In this document: piece after piece, positions 1 through 7,531 of the stretch
Position numbering within the stretch: the first letter of the stretch is position 1
Layout of the letters: every line of letters begins with the position of its first letter
DNA from: Paraburkholderia kururiensis
GTDB lineage: Bacteria > Pseudomonadota > Gammaproteobacteria > Burkholderiales > Burkholderiaceae
Assembly (NCBI RefSeq): GCF_034424375.1
Contig: NZ_CP139965.1
Location: 124,001-188,000 of the forward strand
DNA length: 64,000 nucleotides
Direction of reading: 5' to 3'
The notes under the pieces: model-generated
Database searches by the model: none
Told to the model about the DNA's origin: nothing
The model's input: only the letters and a program-made list of their open reading frames with translations
Made by a program: the position numbers and the translations under genes

Positions 1-266
1 GTGTAACCCACCTGCCGATACAGCCAGCCGCCCACCACGCTGCGCCGGCCGGCCGCAACCAGCAGCCCGTAGCCGATCACCGTGGGCGGCAACACGAGCG
101 GCAGCATGAAGACCGCCTCCAGCATCGCGCTGCCCGGAAAGCGCCGGCGCGCAAAGAGCCAGCCCAGCGCAATGCCCGCGACGAGCGCCAGCGCCGTCGC
201 AATGCCGGCTACGCGCAGCGAAAGCCAGAATGGCGACCAGTCCATCGAATGTAGGGAATCCGACAT
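1..266 (-). CDS. modB: Molybdate ABC transporter permease ModB (N-terminal part; gene runs off the window)
   Basis: Inner-membrane permease of the molybdate importer, which supplies Mo for FeMo-co. The visible 88 residues give a short periplasmic start, a hydrophobic helix (about residues 16-34), an Arg-rich turn and a second helix with LPLVLPPTVIGYGLL, a signature of ModB-type permeases. The C-terminal half lies outside the window. I chose ATG 266; a TTG at 275 is possible. It is downstream of the LLM oxidoreductase gene, but a good sigma-54 promoter 43 bp upstream suggests it has its own nif-type control. No modA precedes it here, so this would be a modBC-type unit. Confidence 0.8.
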   Translation of the reverse strand, partial: MSDSLHSMDWSPFWLSLRVAGIATALALVAGIALGWLFARRRFPGSAMLEAVFMLPLVLPPTVIGYGLLVAAGRRSVVGGWLYRQVGY

Positions 267-308
267 TTCCGACAATCCGTGTGATGAATCGGGCGATGCA
301 GCAGGTAG

Positions 309-324
309 TGCAAGATGCAAGCCA
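309..324 (-). promoter_or_regulatory. Sigma-54 (-24/-12) promoter for modB
   Basis: On the minus strand the bases read TGGCTTGCATCTTGCA: GG and GC are exactly 10 bp apart, with a perfect TTGCA -12 element. It lies 43 bp upstream of the modB ATG. No TGT-N10-ACA activator site was seen upstream, where the DNA is coding (the end of the LLM gene). Confidence 0.6.
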
Positions 325-359
325 TGCACGCCGGCCATCGTCGTATAGCGCGATCACGT

Positions 360-1346
360 TCAACCGAGCCCCGCTGCACGCGCGAACAACGCGAGCGAGG
401 CGCGCGCTTTCTCTGCATCGTGCGTCGCCGGCTTCAGCAGCAATCGATGCGCACCGAGCCGCGCGCTCAACGCCTTCGCGCGCGCCATGCACTGCTCGGG
501 GTCGCCGATGATCGCGTTGGCGAGAATCACGTCGTTGGACGCATCGGGCGCGAACATCGGCGGCAGCTTGCCGGGCGGGAAGTGCACGCCCATCAGCCGC
601 GGGTACGCGCGCACGGCTTCGATGCCGTGCTCCATCGCACGCCGCCCGTCTTCATCGCAGTGGAAGAAACGCGCGATCGCGAAGGGAAAGGCGCCGCGTT
701 GCGCGCGCTGCGCCGCTACCCGTTCCGCGACCTGATCGAGATCCGCGGAAGGCGCGGCCATCAGACCGTAGCCGTGTTGCGCGGCGATCTGCGGCGACTG
801 CCCGCTCAGACTCGCGAGCCACACCGGCACCGGCCGCTGTAACGGACGCGGATAAACGGCCACGCTTTCGTAGCGAAAGAAGCGCCCCTCGAAGCACGTG
901 TCGCGTTCGGTCCACAGCCGCTCGATCAACGCGAGCGCTTCGTGCATGCGCTCGCGCGCCACCTCCGCAGACGCAATGCCCGACGGACGATACTGCGCGG
1001 GAAACGGACCGCCCCGCGCCACCCCGAATTCGATACGCCCGCCGCTCAGCAGATCGAGCGAGGCGACGTCTTCCGCCACGCGCAGCGGGTCGTTCAACGC
1101 GAGCAGCGATGCGCCGGTGCCGAGCCGGATGGTCGACGTGCCCGCCGCAATGTGCGAAAGCAGCACCGTGAGCGCGCTGCCGATGGCGAACGGGCTGTAG
1201 TGATGCTCGGCCACCCACACGTCGCGAAAGCCCATCTGTTCCGCGGCCATGCCGGTGCGAACGGTTTGCCGAAGGGCGTCGCGCGCATCGTCGTGAGGAT
1301 TTTCGACGTTGAGAAACACGCCGTAGCGTTGTACGAGATCGGACAT
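360..1346 (-). CDS. LLM-class flavin-dependent oxidoreductase (bacterial luciferase-like)
   Basis: 328 aa, the usual length for single-subunit luciferase-like FMNH2-dependent monooxygenases. Family landmarks: WVAEHHYSPF (residues 44-53), the LGTGASLLALNDPLRVAED segment (76-94) and SGGRIEFGVARG (101-112). It probably oxidises a small substrate with reduced flavin; the substrate cannot be read from sequence. It starts 10 bp after the globin-like gene, so it looks like the last gene of the long nif transcript before modB. Its role in nitrogen fixation is unknown; reduced-flavin chemistry or O2 consumption would be a guess. Confidence 0.82.
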   Translation of the reverse strand: MSDLVQRYGVFLNVENPHDDARDALRQTVRTGMAAEQMGFRDVWVAEHHYSPFAIGSALTVLLSHIAAGTSTIRLGTGASLLALNDPLRVAEDVASLDLLSGGRIEFGVARGGPFPAQYRPSGIASAEVARERMHEALALIERLWTERDTCFEGRFFRYESVAVYPRPLQRPVPVWLASLSGQSPQIAAQHGYGLMAAPSADLDQVAERVAAQRAQRGAFPFAIARFFHCDEDGRRAMEHGIEAVRAYPRLMGVHFPPGKLPPMFAPDASNDVILANAIIGDPEQCMARAKALSARLGAHRLLLKPATHDAEKARASLALFARAAGLG

Positions 1347-1355
1347 GGTTCAGGT

Positions 1356-1946
1356 CTAGCGATTCAGATCGCGAGCGGGTGCCGCAAACCAGCTGCGCAC
1401 GGTGTCGTAGGCGTAGCGCGTGAGCCCATCGTGACGCGCGCGCGGCGCGAGCAGATGAACGGAAAGCGGTTCGGCCCAGCCCCAGAAGTCGGCACGCAGC
1501 GCAGCGGGAAAGTCCACGTCGTCGAACGCGTGCCACAACTGCACGAGCCACAACTCGCGTCCCTCTTCGTCGAGCAATAGCGGCAAGCCCGCGCCCGCCT
1601 GCAGGTGCGCATGACGCTGGCTGTAGTAGAGCGGCCCGCCGCACGCCTCCACGACGTAGTCGGCCACGCGCTCCGTCACGCAGTCGAAGCAGTCGCCCGC
1701 GTGAATGAAGAGCGGAGTCGTTCTGAGGCGGTGCATGTGCTGCCGCACGAGTTCGCGCAAACCCGCTTCCTCGCAGATGGCGAGCAGACGATGCGGCGGC
1801 GCCGGCATCGGCGGACAGATGGCATGCCCGCCGTGCAATACGGGATCGCGCGACGATTGCGCAACCGGCCAGCGCAAGGTCCGGTAGCAGGCGCGCGTAC
1901 ACGGTGTCCAGCGCGCACGCGGCGTGGCCGCAGAAGTGGGTTCCAT
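1356..1946 (-). CDS. Truncated-haemoglobin-like protein without a recognisable proximal His
   Basis: 196 aa from ATG 1946; an upstream start at 2015 would add 23 unlikely residues. The C-terminal half lines up with the group II truncated haemoglobin at 12040-12474: a GGP turn, then YYSQRHAHL against RYSEERGHPRL, a shared helix-G Trp (RELWLVQL against RDAWLACM) and a similar tail. At the position of the proximal (F8) His of the other protein (RMRHAAF) this one has Gly in a QAGAGLPL stretch. I infer a globin fold that binds haem differently or not at all. It sits between nifQ and the LLM gene, probably co-transcribed. It could instead be a family I do not recognise. Confidence 0.5.
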   Translation of the reverse strand: MEPTSAATPRARWTPCTRACYRTLRWPVAQSSRDPVLHGGHAICPPMPAPPHRLLAICEEAGLRELVRQHMHRLRTTPLFIHAGDCFDCVTERVADYVVEACGGPLYYSQRHAHLQAGAGLPLLLDEEGRELWLVQLWHAFDDVDFPAALRADFWGWAEPLSVHLLAPRARHDGLTRYAYDTVRSWFAAPARDLNR

Positions 1947-2045
1947 GAGCGTGTGTCGGAGGTCTTGTCCAGTTTGTCGGCTATATATCGCGATACATAA
2001 CGATGCCCATGCCAAAGCAAGTACTACGCCGGAATCGCATGTGCG

Positions 2046-2618
2046 CTACTCGGGCCCGAAGCAGTGCGCGTAGTCCGTGCACACGCCGCAACTGGGCGCC
2101 TTGCAGACGAAGAGCCCCTCGCGTTCGCACAGCTGCTTGTAGAAGAACTTCTTCCACTTCATGTCGTGGACGTTTTTTGCGGCGAGCCGCGGATACCAGT
2201 ACCCGAGCAGCGCCGAAAGCTCGCGCCGCGACGGCAATCGCAGGTCCTGCCAGAGATGATTCGCGCCCAGGCACGCGCACGCCAGCGCATGTCCCACACA
2301 GGTGGCTTCTTCGCATGTGCCCGCGCGCGCATCGACGTGATCGGCGAACAGCATGACGAGGTCTTCCACTTCGTCGTAGCGCGAGCCGTGTTGCGCCGTT
2401 GAAGCGGACGCCGAGGTCCACGCAGGCGCAAGCGCGGCCTCTACACCGGGAAACCAGCGGTCGAGCAGCCATTGCGTCTGCTGCACGTCGAGCCCGCGAA
2501 TGGGCAGCACGTGCACGCCGTCCTGTTCGAATGCGGACGCGAGCACACCGGCCAGCGCGAGCACCGTCGGATTGTCGGTGCTCACCGCGTGACGCATCAG
2601 GGTGGCGTGGAAGTCCAT
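2046..2618 (-). CDS. nifQ: NifQ, molybdenum donor protein for FeMo-co synthesis
   Basis: 190 aa. NifQ carries a Mo-Fe-S cluster and delivers Mo to the NifEN/NifH scaffold. The diagnostic C-terminal motif C-X4-C-X2-C-X5-C is present (Cys172, 177, 180, 186), with an additional Cys164. The WKKFFYKQLCEREG segment before it is also typical. The start ATG 2618 is 12 bp after fdxB ends, consistent with one transcript. Confidence 0.95.
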   Translation of the reverse strand: MDFHATLMRHAVSTDNPTVLALAGVLASAFEQDGVHVLPIRGLDVQQTQWLLDRWFPGVEAALAPAWTSASASTAQHGSRYDEVEDLVMLFADHVDARAGTCEEATCVGHALACACLGANHLWQDLRLPSRRELSALLGYWYPRLAAKNVHDMKWKKFFYKQLCEREGLFVCKAPSCGVCTDYAHCFGPE

Positions 2619-2630
2619 GACGCAATGTAT

Positions 2631-2936
2631 TCAGATCTGCGCGGCCACGTGCGTATAGCACTTCTTCGGGCAGATCTTCGCGCACGCCGTGCAACCGATG
2701 CACAGCTCGCGATGCGCGATGGTCATCACCTTCTTTTCGTACTCGTCGTCTTCGTCGTCGCCGTCCAGACGAATGTGCGCGCCTTCGTCGTCGAGCCCCA
2801 CGAGTTCGAGCACGCCACGCGGGCACACGCGAAAGCACCGGCCGCAGCCGATGCATTTTTCCTCGTCGAGCGTCGACACGAAGGTCGGCGTCCAGGTCTC
2901 GCCGCTCGGCAATGTCACGCTGAAGGTGTCGCTCAT
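2631..2936 (-). CDS. fdxB: Nif-specific ferredoxin III (FdxB), 2x[4Fe-4S] type
   Basis: 101 aa from ATG 2936. Two Cys clusters are visible: CIGCGRCFRVCP near residue 28, and CIGCTACAKICPKKC near the C-terminus, separated by an acidic insert (DGDDEDDEYEKK). This layout is that of the nif-linked ferredoxin III family. It probably carries electrons for nitrogenase or for cofactor assembly. It sits between the DUF683-type gene and nifQ in the nifENX transcript. Confidence 0.92.
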   Translation of the reverse strand: MSDTFSVTLPSGETWTPTFVSTLDEEKCIGCGRCFRVCPRGVLELVGLDDEGAHIRLDGDDEDDEYEKKVMTIAHRELCIGCTACAKICPKKCYTHVAAQI

Positions 2937-2976
2937 GATCGCCTCTAAGGGTGGTCTGGCCGTGGTTCTGGCAGGC

Positions 2977-3174
2977 TCACGCCGAAGCCGCGGCTGCGGC
3001 CTTGCGTGCGTCCATGAGCGCCGCGTGCGCATCGTGGCAACGCTGCGCGACGACGAGAATCTGTTCCCAGTTCGTCGGCAATTCCTCGGACAGATCGTGC
3101 AGATCCATCTTGGCCTGCGTGGCCTGCGCGTTGAGTTTCTTCAGACGCGCCTTCAGTTCGTCGGCATCGCTCAT
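2977..3174 (-). CDS. Small NifX-associated protein (DUF683 / CCE_0567 family)
   Basis: 65 aa, starting MSDADELKARLKKLNAQATQ and almost wholly helical, with a motif DLHDLSEELPTNWEQI found in the small helical protein that follows nifX and the DUF269 gene in most diazotrophs. The biochemical role is not established. ATG 3174 lies 14 bp after the DUF269 stop codon, with GGGAGAG as a Shine-Dalgarno sequence. No Cys cluster apart from a single Cys (QRCHDAH). Confidence 0.88.
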   Translation of the reverse strand: MSDADELKARLKKLNAQATQAKMDLHDLSEELPTNWEQILVVAQRCHDAHAALMDARKAAAAASA

Positions 3175-3188
3175 CGTGCTCTCCCCTT

Positions 3189-3683
3189 TCACGCGCCGTA
3201 TTGCGCGACTGCCGGATACGTGCGGATCATCTCGACGGCCTCGCCGAGAAACTTGCCGCCCGCCTCGGCCAGCTTCGCGAGCGACGGAAAGCCGAAGCGA
3301 TGCACGTCGCGCAGCTGCTTGTTGACCACCACGAGCCGCCCCGCAATCAGCACCATGCGGCCGAATCCTTCGTGGCTCATCTTCATCATGGGCGACACCA
3401 TTTGCCCGGTTTCGCGTTCGATGGCCACTGCAATCGCGTTGTAGAACAGCTCCAGATGCCAGAGCGTTTCCGGGTCGGGGTCGCCCATGATCGGAATGGC
3501 ACGGCGCTCTTCGGGCGTCAGGATGTACGGCTTCAGCAATTGCAGATCGCTCTTGCCTTCCCACGTGCCGTGCGTGTCCTGCGCGCGCAACTGGCGGATA
3601 AGCTGCTGCACGAACGGCGTGGCGAGCAGCGACGCGTCGCCTTCCGTGTCCGCGTGCGTGTTGTCGGTGACGGCTTCAGCCAT
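3189..3683 (-). CDS. NifX-associated nitrogen fixation protein (DUF269)
   Basis: 164 aa. The family is almost always encoded directly after nifX. Conserved features seen here: FVQQLIRQLRAQD (24-36), the LLKPYILTPEERRAIPIMGDPDP segment, MSHEGFGRMVLIAGRLVVVNKQLRDVHRFGF and the C-terminal helix. Its ATG overlaps the end of nifX by 8 bp, which suggests translational coupling. The function is unknown; linkage points to FeMo-co assembly or storage. Confidence 0.93.
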   Translation of the reverse strand: MAEAVTDNTHADTEGDASLLATPFVQQLIRQLRAQDTHGTWEGKSDLQLLKPYILTPEERRAIPIMGDPDPETLWHLELFYNAIAVAIERETGQMVSPMMKMSHEGFGRMVLIAGRLVVVNKQLRDVHRFGFPSLAKLAEAGGKFLGEAVEMIRTYPAVAQYGA

Positions 3684-4092
3684 GAGATACCTCGTCGTCC
3701 TCTTCGAAATCGTATGAACGTGCCCCGTCTTTCGCGAGCGCCTTGCGCAGCCATGGCGGCGGCGTGCCTTTCAGTACGTCGCGCAGCTTCACCAGGATGC
3801 CTTCGATGGGCTCCGGCTGCGGCACCTTGATGGGATGAATCTTCAGCGCGACCACACGCGCCGCACCGGACCCGCCAATCGCGGCGACATACAGAATCGC
3901 GCAGTCCTTGACCGCTTCCAGCTTGGGCGCGAGTTTGTCTTCGTCGCCGTCTTCTTCCAGCTTGCCGCCGAAGTCGAACGTTTCGACGAACGTGTGGCCC
4001 TCCGCCGTCACGTCGTAGGTAACGATGCTTTTGGCCCAGCCGAAGTGCGCATCGACATGCACCTTGTCCTGGGTCGCGAATGCGATTTTCAT
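3676..4092 (-). CDS. nifX: NifX, FeMo-co / NifB-co carrier protein
   Basis: 138 aa from ATG 4092 (MKIAFATQDKVHVDAHFGWA). NifX binds NifB-co and VK-cluster during FeMo-co synthesis on NifEN. It belongs to the NifX/NafY/NifB-C-terminal fold; the DAHFGWAKSIVTYDV stretch matches the HFGHVTEFQIFEV stretch at the C-terminus of NifB in this window. The C-terminus is acidic (FEEDDEVSHG). It lies 25 bp after nifN and overlaps the DUF269 gene. Confidence 0.95.
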   Translation of the reverse strand: MKIAFATQDKVHVDAHFGWAKSIVTYDVTAEGHTFVETFDFGGKLEEDGDEDKLAPKLEAVKDCAILYVAAIGGSGAARVVALKIHPIKVPQPEPIEGILVKLRDVLKGTPPPWLRKALAKDGARSYDFEEDDEVSHG

Positions 4093-4117
4093 GGGTAGGC
4101 TCCTCGTGACGTTGGGT

Positions 4118-5509
4118 TCACGCGCCGGCCGCAACGACCGGAATCTTCACTTCACGCGCGGGGTCGCGCGCGGCCAGGTCCACCGACGCCTGCGGCAACG
4201 GCCAGTCGCCGGGGTGGTGATGCGCAATCTGTTCGATCATGAGATTCGCGACTTCGAAAATCAGGTTCATCGTGCCGCGATAGCCCACCTGGCAGCGGTG
4301 CGCGTTGCCCACGCGGTCGAACACCGGAAAGCCCACGCGCATGAGCGGTTTGCCGAGCCGCTCCGCCATTTGCCGCCCATGCGAGTGCGTGATGAGCAGA
4401 TCGCAATCGCTCGATGCACGCTCCATGTCTTCCAGATCGCCCAGCACCACTTCGTTTGCAGGCAACCGTTCGTGCGCAGGCGACGCCGTGGTGCTGATGC
4501 AGACGGCAAGCTCCGCGCCCATCTCGTGCAGCAGCGCGCCGAGCGCGAGCAGCAAGTCCGGCTCCGCGCCGATCGCGACTTTGATGCCGCCGGTATAGAA
4601 GTGACCATCGAGCATCGCGTCGAGCAACTGGCTGCGCTGCCTGCGGTATTTCGCGGGCACGGGCCGCCCCGAAAGTTGCGCGAGGCGCTGAAGCAGGCGA
4701 TCGTTGGGTTCGAGCCCGGTCAGCCGCTCGAATATTTCGAACGGCGTGCCGGCTATGTCGTGCAATGCCTGCGCACCGTCGCGCGTTTGCTCGCCCACGC
4801 CGATCGTGAACGCCGACGCGCCCGCCGCACGAATCTGTTCCAGCGTCGTGCCGCCCAGCGTGGTGCCGCGCCAGTCGGGCGCAATGTGGCCATCGAGCGA
4901 GCCCGAGAGATCGGGCAGCACGATGACGTCGAGCCCGAATGCATGGACGATCTCGCGCACTTCGTCGATATCGGCCGGTGAAAGATGACTGCCGGGCAAC
5001 AACGTGACTTGCCTCGCCACGGCAGGCAGCGGCTTGACCAGCGCCTTCACGATGGCGGCCACGGCGTGACGGTAGCCGTCTTCGAAGCCGCCCACATAGT
5101 CCGGCGTGGAGACGTAGACGAGTTCCGTGTCGTCCAGTTCGGGCTTGCGCTTGCGCACCGTCGTGAGATAGCCCTCCACGTCGTCGCCCTTCGTTTCGGT
5201 GAGACCCGTCGAGCAGATGGCGATGATCTTCGGGGCCGCGCGCTTGCGGATGTTGAGCAGCGCCGTCTCCACGTTTTCGTAGCCGCCCAGAATCGTGGTG
5301 ACTTCGTTCATTGCCGTGGTCTGTAGCGGAATGGCTTCCTTGAAGTGCCGCACCAGCAGCACCAGACCGAACGACGTGCAGCCCTGCGAGCCGTGCATTA
5401 CGGGCATGCACGCGTCGAGCCCCATGAACGCATAGCTCGCGCCGAGCGGCTGGCTCATCTTGAGCGGATTCACAGCGCAGGCTTTTTTCGATTCGACTAC
5501 GACGGCCAT
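4118..5509 (-). CDS. nifN: Nitrogenase cofactor scaffold subunit NifN
   Basis: 463 aa. NifN pairs with NifE to form the alpha2beta2 scaffold on which NifB-co matures to FeMo-co. It is a NifK relative: NPLKMSQPLGASYAFMGLDACMPVMHGSQGCTSF (residues 14-47) resembles the P-cluster region of NifK but has a different Cys pattern, as expected. AICSTGLTETKGDDVEGYL corresponds to the STTCMAEVIGDD part of NifK. It follows nifE by 29 bp. Confidence 0.97.
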   Translation of the reverse strand: MAVVVESKKACAVNPLKMSQPLGASYAFMGLDACMPVMHGSQGCTSFGLVLLVRHFKEAIPLQTTAMNEVTTILGGYENVETALLNIRKRAAPKIIAICSTGLTETKGDDVEGYLTTVRKRKPELDDTELVYVSTPDYVGGFEDGYRHAVAAIVKALVKPLPAVARQVTLLPGSHLSPADIDEVREIVHAFGLDVIVLPDLSGSLDGHIAPDWRGTTLGGTTLEQIRAAGASAFTIGVGEQTRDGAQALHDIAGTPFEIFERLTGLEPNDRLLQRLAQLSGRPVPAKYRRQRSQLLDAMLDGHFYTGGIKVAIGAEPDLLLALGALLHEMGAELAVCISTTASPAHERLPANEVVLGDLEDMERASSDCDLLITHSHGRQMAERLGKPLMRVGFPVFDRVGNAHRCQVGYRGTMNLIFEVANLMIEQIAHHHPGDWPLPQASVDLAARDPAREVKIPVVAAGA

Positions 5510-5538
5510 GATCTACGCTCCCTTGCGCTCGCTTGCAT

Positions 5539-7032
5539 TCAGGCCGGCACGCCGGGCTCGAGACCCATCGCCCATGCACGCACGCCGGGAAAGACTGCCG
5601 GCTCCACGGCCGCAACAGGCGCGCGCACCGCGTCCAGCGTCTCGCCGTCGTCGCCCCACGGCGCCGGAATGCGCACCTGCTGCCACACGGGGTTGTGAAT
5701 CGCCCGGTCGATCTCGTGCACGAGTTCCACCATCCCCTCATATGCGCCGTACGGGTGATGCCGCTCCTGGTTGATGTCGAGCCACGGCATGCGCGCCTTC
5801 AGCGCGACGAACTGCGAGCGCCCGCCCGACAGCATGATGTCGGCCTTCGCATCGCGCAGCATGGTGTACATCTCGCGCGGCGTCATGTCGTCGATCATGT
5901 GGGCGTCGTCGCCCATGATCTGCTTGATCTTCTCCTTGTCCTCTTTCGTGCTCTTCTTGATGCTCGTGCCCACAATCTCCAGTCCCGCTTCCTGCAACGC
6001 GGCGACCACCGACCACGACTTCACGCCGCCGGTAATGAGCAGCACGCGTTTGCCCTGCAACCGCTCGCGATAACGCGCAATACGTGCCCAGGCCCGCGCC
6101 TCTTCCGCTGCGATCAGGCGTTCCGTGCGTTCGAGCAGGTCTTCCGGCGCGCCCTGCTGCACCAGCAGCTTCGCGATCTGCCGCAACGTATCGCTCATGT
6201 CGCCGATGCCGTAAAACGAGCCCTCGAAATACGGTATGCCGTAGCGCTGCTGCATCTTCGTCGCGATGTTGATCATCGACTTCGAGCAGACCATCATGTT
6301 GACCTTCGCGCGATGCGAGCCGGCAATCTCGTTGTAGCGCCCGTCGCCCGAGATGCACGAGAGAATGCGAATGCCCAGCGCGTCGAGCAGCGGCCTGGTC
6401 TGCCACAGTTCGCCCGAGAGGTTGTATTCGCCGATGATGTTGATGTCGTACGGCGTCGTGTATTCCGGCTCGCGTGTGCCGATCACGTAATCCAGCAGCG
6501 CCTCGCCCCCCAGCTTGTTGCCCAGGTTCTTCGGCCCCGCGAAGCCCGGTGAATTGACGGGAATGACGGGCTTGCCGAACTTCTCGGACGCCCGCTTGCA
6601 CACCGCTTCGATGTCGTCGCCAATCAGCGCCGTCACGCAGGTCTGATAGACGAACACGGCAGGCGGATCGTATTTCTCGATGATCTCGCGCACGCTTCTG
6701 AAGAGCCGCTTCTCGCCGCCGTAGACCACGTCGAGTTCGTTGATGTCTGTCGTGAAGCCCGTGCGATAGAGCGTGGACCCCGACGATGCCGCATGGCGGT
6801 TGTCCCACGAATTGCCTTCGCAGGCGATGGGGCCATGCACGAGATGCGCGACGTCCACCACGGGCTGCAATGCGATCTTCGCGCCGTCGAACGCGCAACC
6901 GCCCGCGGCCGCGCCAGGCGAAAGTTGCTTCGTGCAGCCCTTCTTGCGCTCCTTTTCGCTTTTGCCCTGGTTCTTGTCGCAACCGGGCTCGTCGAAGACT
7001 TCGGCGATCTTGGCCTTGAGCGAAGCGGACAT
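5539..7032 (-). CDS. nifE: Nitrogenase cofactor scaffold subunit NifE
   Basis: 497 aa from ATG 7032 (MSASLKAKIAEVFDEPGCDK). A NifD relative, it forms the NifEN scaffold. Cys46, Cys71 (HGPIACEGNSWDNR), Cys132 (YQTCVTALIGDD) and the cofactor-region Cys249 (MMVCSKSMINI) are in place. The ATG has a GGAGCC-type Shine-Dalgarno. It is separated from the upstream small gene by 167 bp containing its own sigma-54 promoter. Confidence 0.97.
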   Translation of the reverse strand: MSASLKAKIAEVFDEPGCDKNQGKSEKERKKGCTKQLSPGAAAGGCAFDGAKIALQPVVDVAHLVHGPIACEGNSWDNRHAASSGSTLYRTGFTTDINELDVVYGGEKRLFRSVREIIEKYDPPAVFVYQTCVTALIGDDIEAVCKRASEKFGKPVIPVNSPGFAGPKNLGNKLGGEALLDYVIGTREPEYTTPYDINIIGEYNLSGELWQTRPLLDALGIRILSCISGDGRYNEIAGSHRAKVNMMVCSKSMINIATKMQQRYGIPYFEGSFYGIGDMSDTLRQIAKLLVQQGAPEDLLERTERLIAAEEARAWARIARYRERLQGKRVLLITGGVKSWSVVAALQEAGLEIVGTSIKKSTKEDKEKIKQIMGDDAHMIDDMTPREMYTMLRDAKADIMLSGGRSQFVALKARMPWLDINQERHHPYGAYEGMVELVHEIDRAIHNPVWQQVRIPAPWGDDGETLDAVRAPVAAVEPAVFPGVRAWAMGLEPGVPA

Positions 7033-7067
7033 GACGGGCTCCTGACGATGTGGGGTCGATCGAAACT

Positions 7068-7083
7068 GGCAAGTTCCGTACCA
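7068..7083 (-). promoter_or_regulatory. Sigma-54 promoter for nifENX and downstream genes
   Basis: The minus strand reads TGGTACGGAACTTGCC, with GG and GC 10 bp apart. It is 36 bp upstream of the nifE ATG. A one-mismatch NifA site lies 63 bp further upstream (7146-7161). Confidence 0.75.
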
Positions 7084-7145
7084 CGGGTTGACTGCCAGCA
7101 ACGCGCGCTACGGCCGTGCTTGCGGCGCGCGAAGTGCGCGCCGAT

Positions 7146-7161
7146 TGTCGTCATCGAAACG
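7146..7161. promoter_or_regulatory. Possible NifA upstream activator site (one mismatch)
   Basis: TGT-N10-ACG on the plus strand, one base off the TGT-N10-ACA consensus, between the small ORF and the nifE promoter. A single such site can occur by chance. Confidence 0.35.
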
Positions 7162-7199
7162 CGGATTGGCGGGATTGAAGGAATTGCGACATGAGGCGA

Positions 7200-7520
7200 C
7201 TACTCCGCCCCCTCTGCCGCGCTCTTCGCCCACACCGCGACGCGAATGCGCTGCGTAATGCCGGCCGGGCTCGCGTCGAACTCGCGTTGCGAGGCGGCCA
7301 TCGCGCCCTGCGCAATGGCCGCTTCGGCATGGTTCAACGGCAACCGTCCCGCCACGTGCGTAGCGTCCGGCACGTTGCGCGCAATCGCCTGCCGGTTCGG
7401 ATGCTCGAGAACGGGCACCAGATGGTCGGCTTCGCGCACGCCCGCGAGGCAGACCCAGCCGTCGACCACCTCGACCTTGCGGCCGTCCAGCGTGACCTTG
7501 ACGAGTACCGGGTCTGCCAT
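7200..7520 (-). CDS. Small conserved-looking protein between nifK and nifE, function unknown
   Basis: 106 aa from ATG 7520, 11 bp after the nifK stop codon, so translated from the nifHDK message. It begins MADPVLVKVTLDGRKVEVVD, a short beta-rich start, and has a middle helix rich in Ala. It has one Cys (GWVCLAG). It is not NifT, which is at 17607. I do not recognise the family. The position just after nifK suggests a role in MoFe-protein maturation, but that is inference from location only. Confidence 0.7.
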   Translation of the reverse strand: MADPVLVKVTLDGRKVEVVDGWVCLAGVREADHLVPVLEHPNRQAIARNVPDATHVAGRLPLNHAEAAIAQGAMAASQREFDASPAGITQRIRVAVWAKSAAEGAE

Positions 7521-7531
7521 GGCCGCCCCCT

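Noticed and set aside
1981..1997. AT-rich palindrome around TATATATCGCGATAC before nifQ's neighbour gene, considered as a sigma-54 or operator site
   Set aside because: The nearby TGGCATGGGCATCGTT has GT in place of GC at -12; no reliable element could be assigned.
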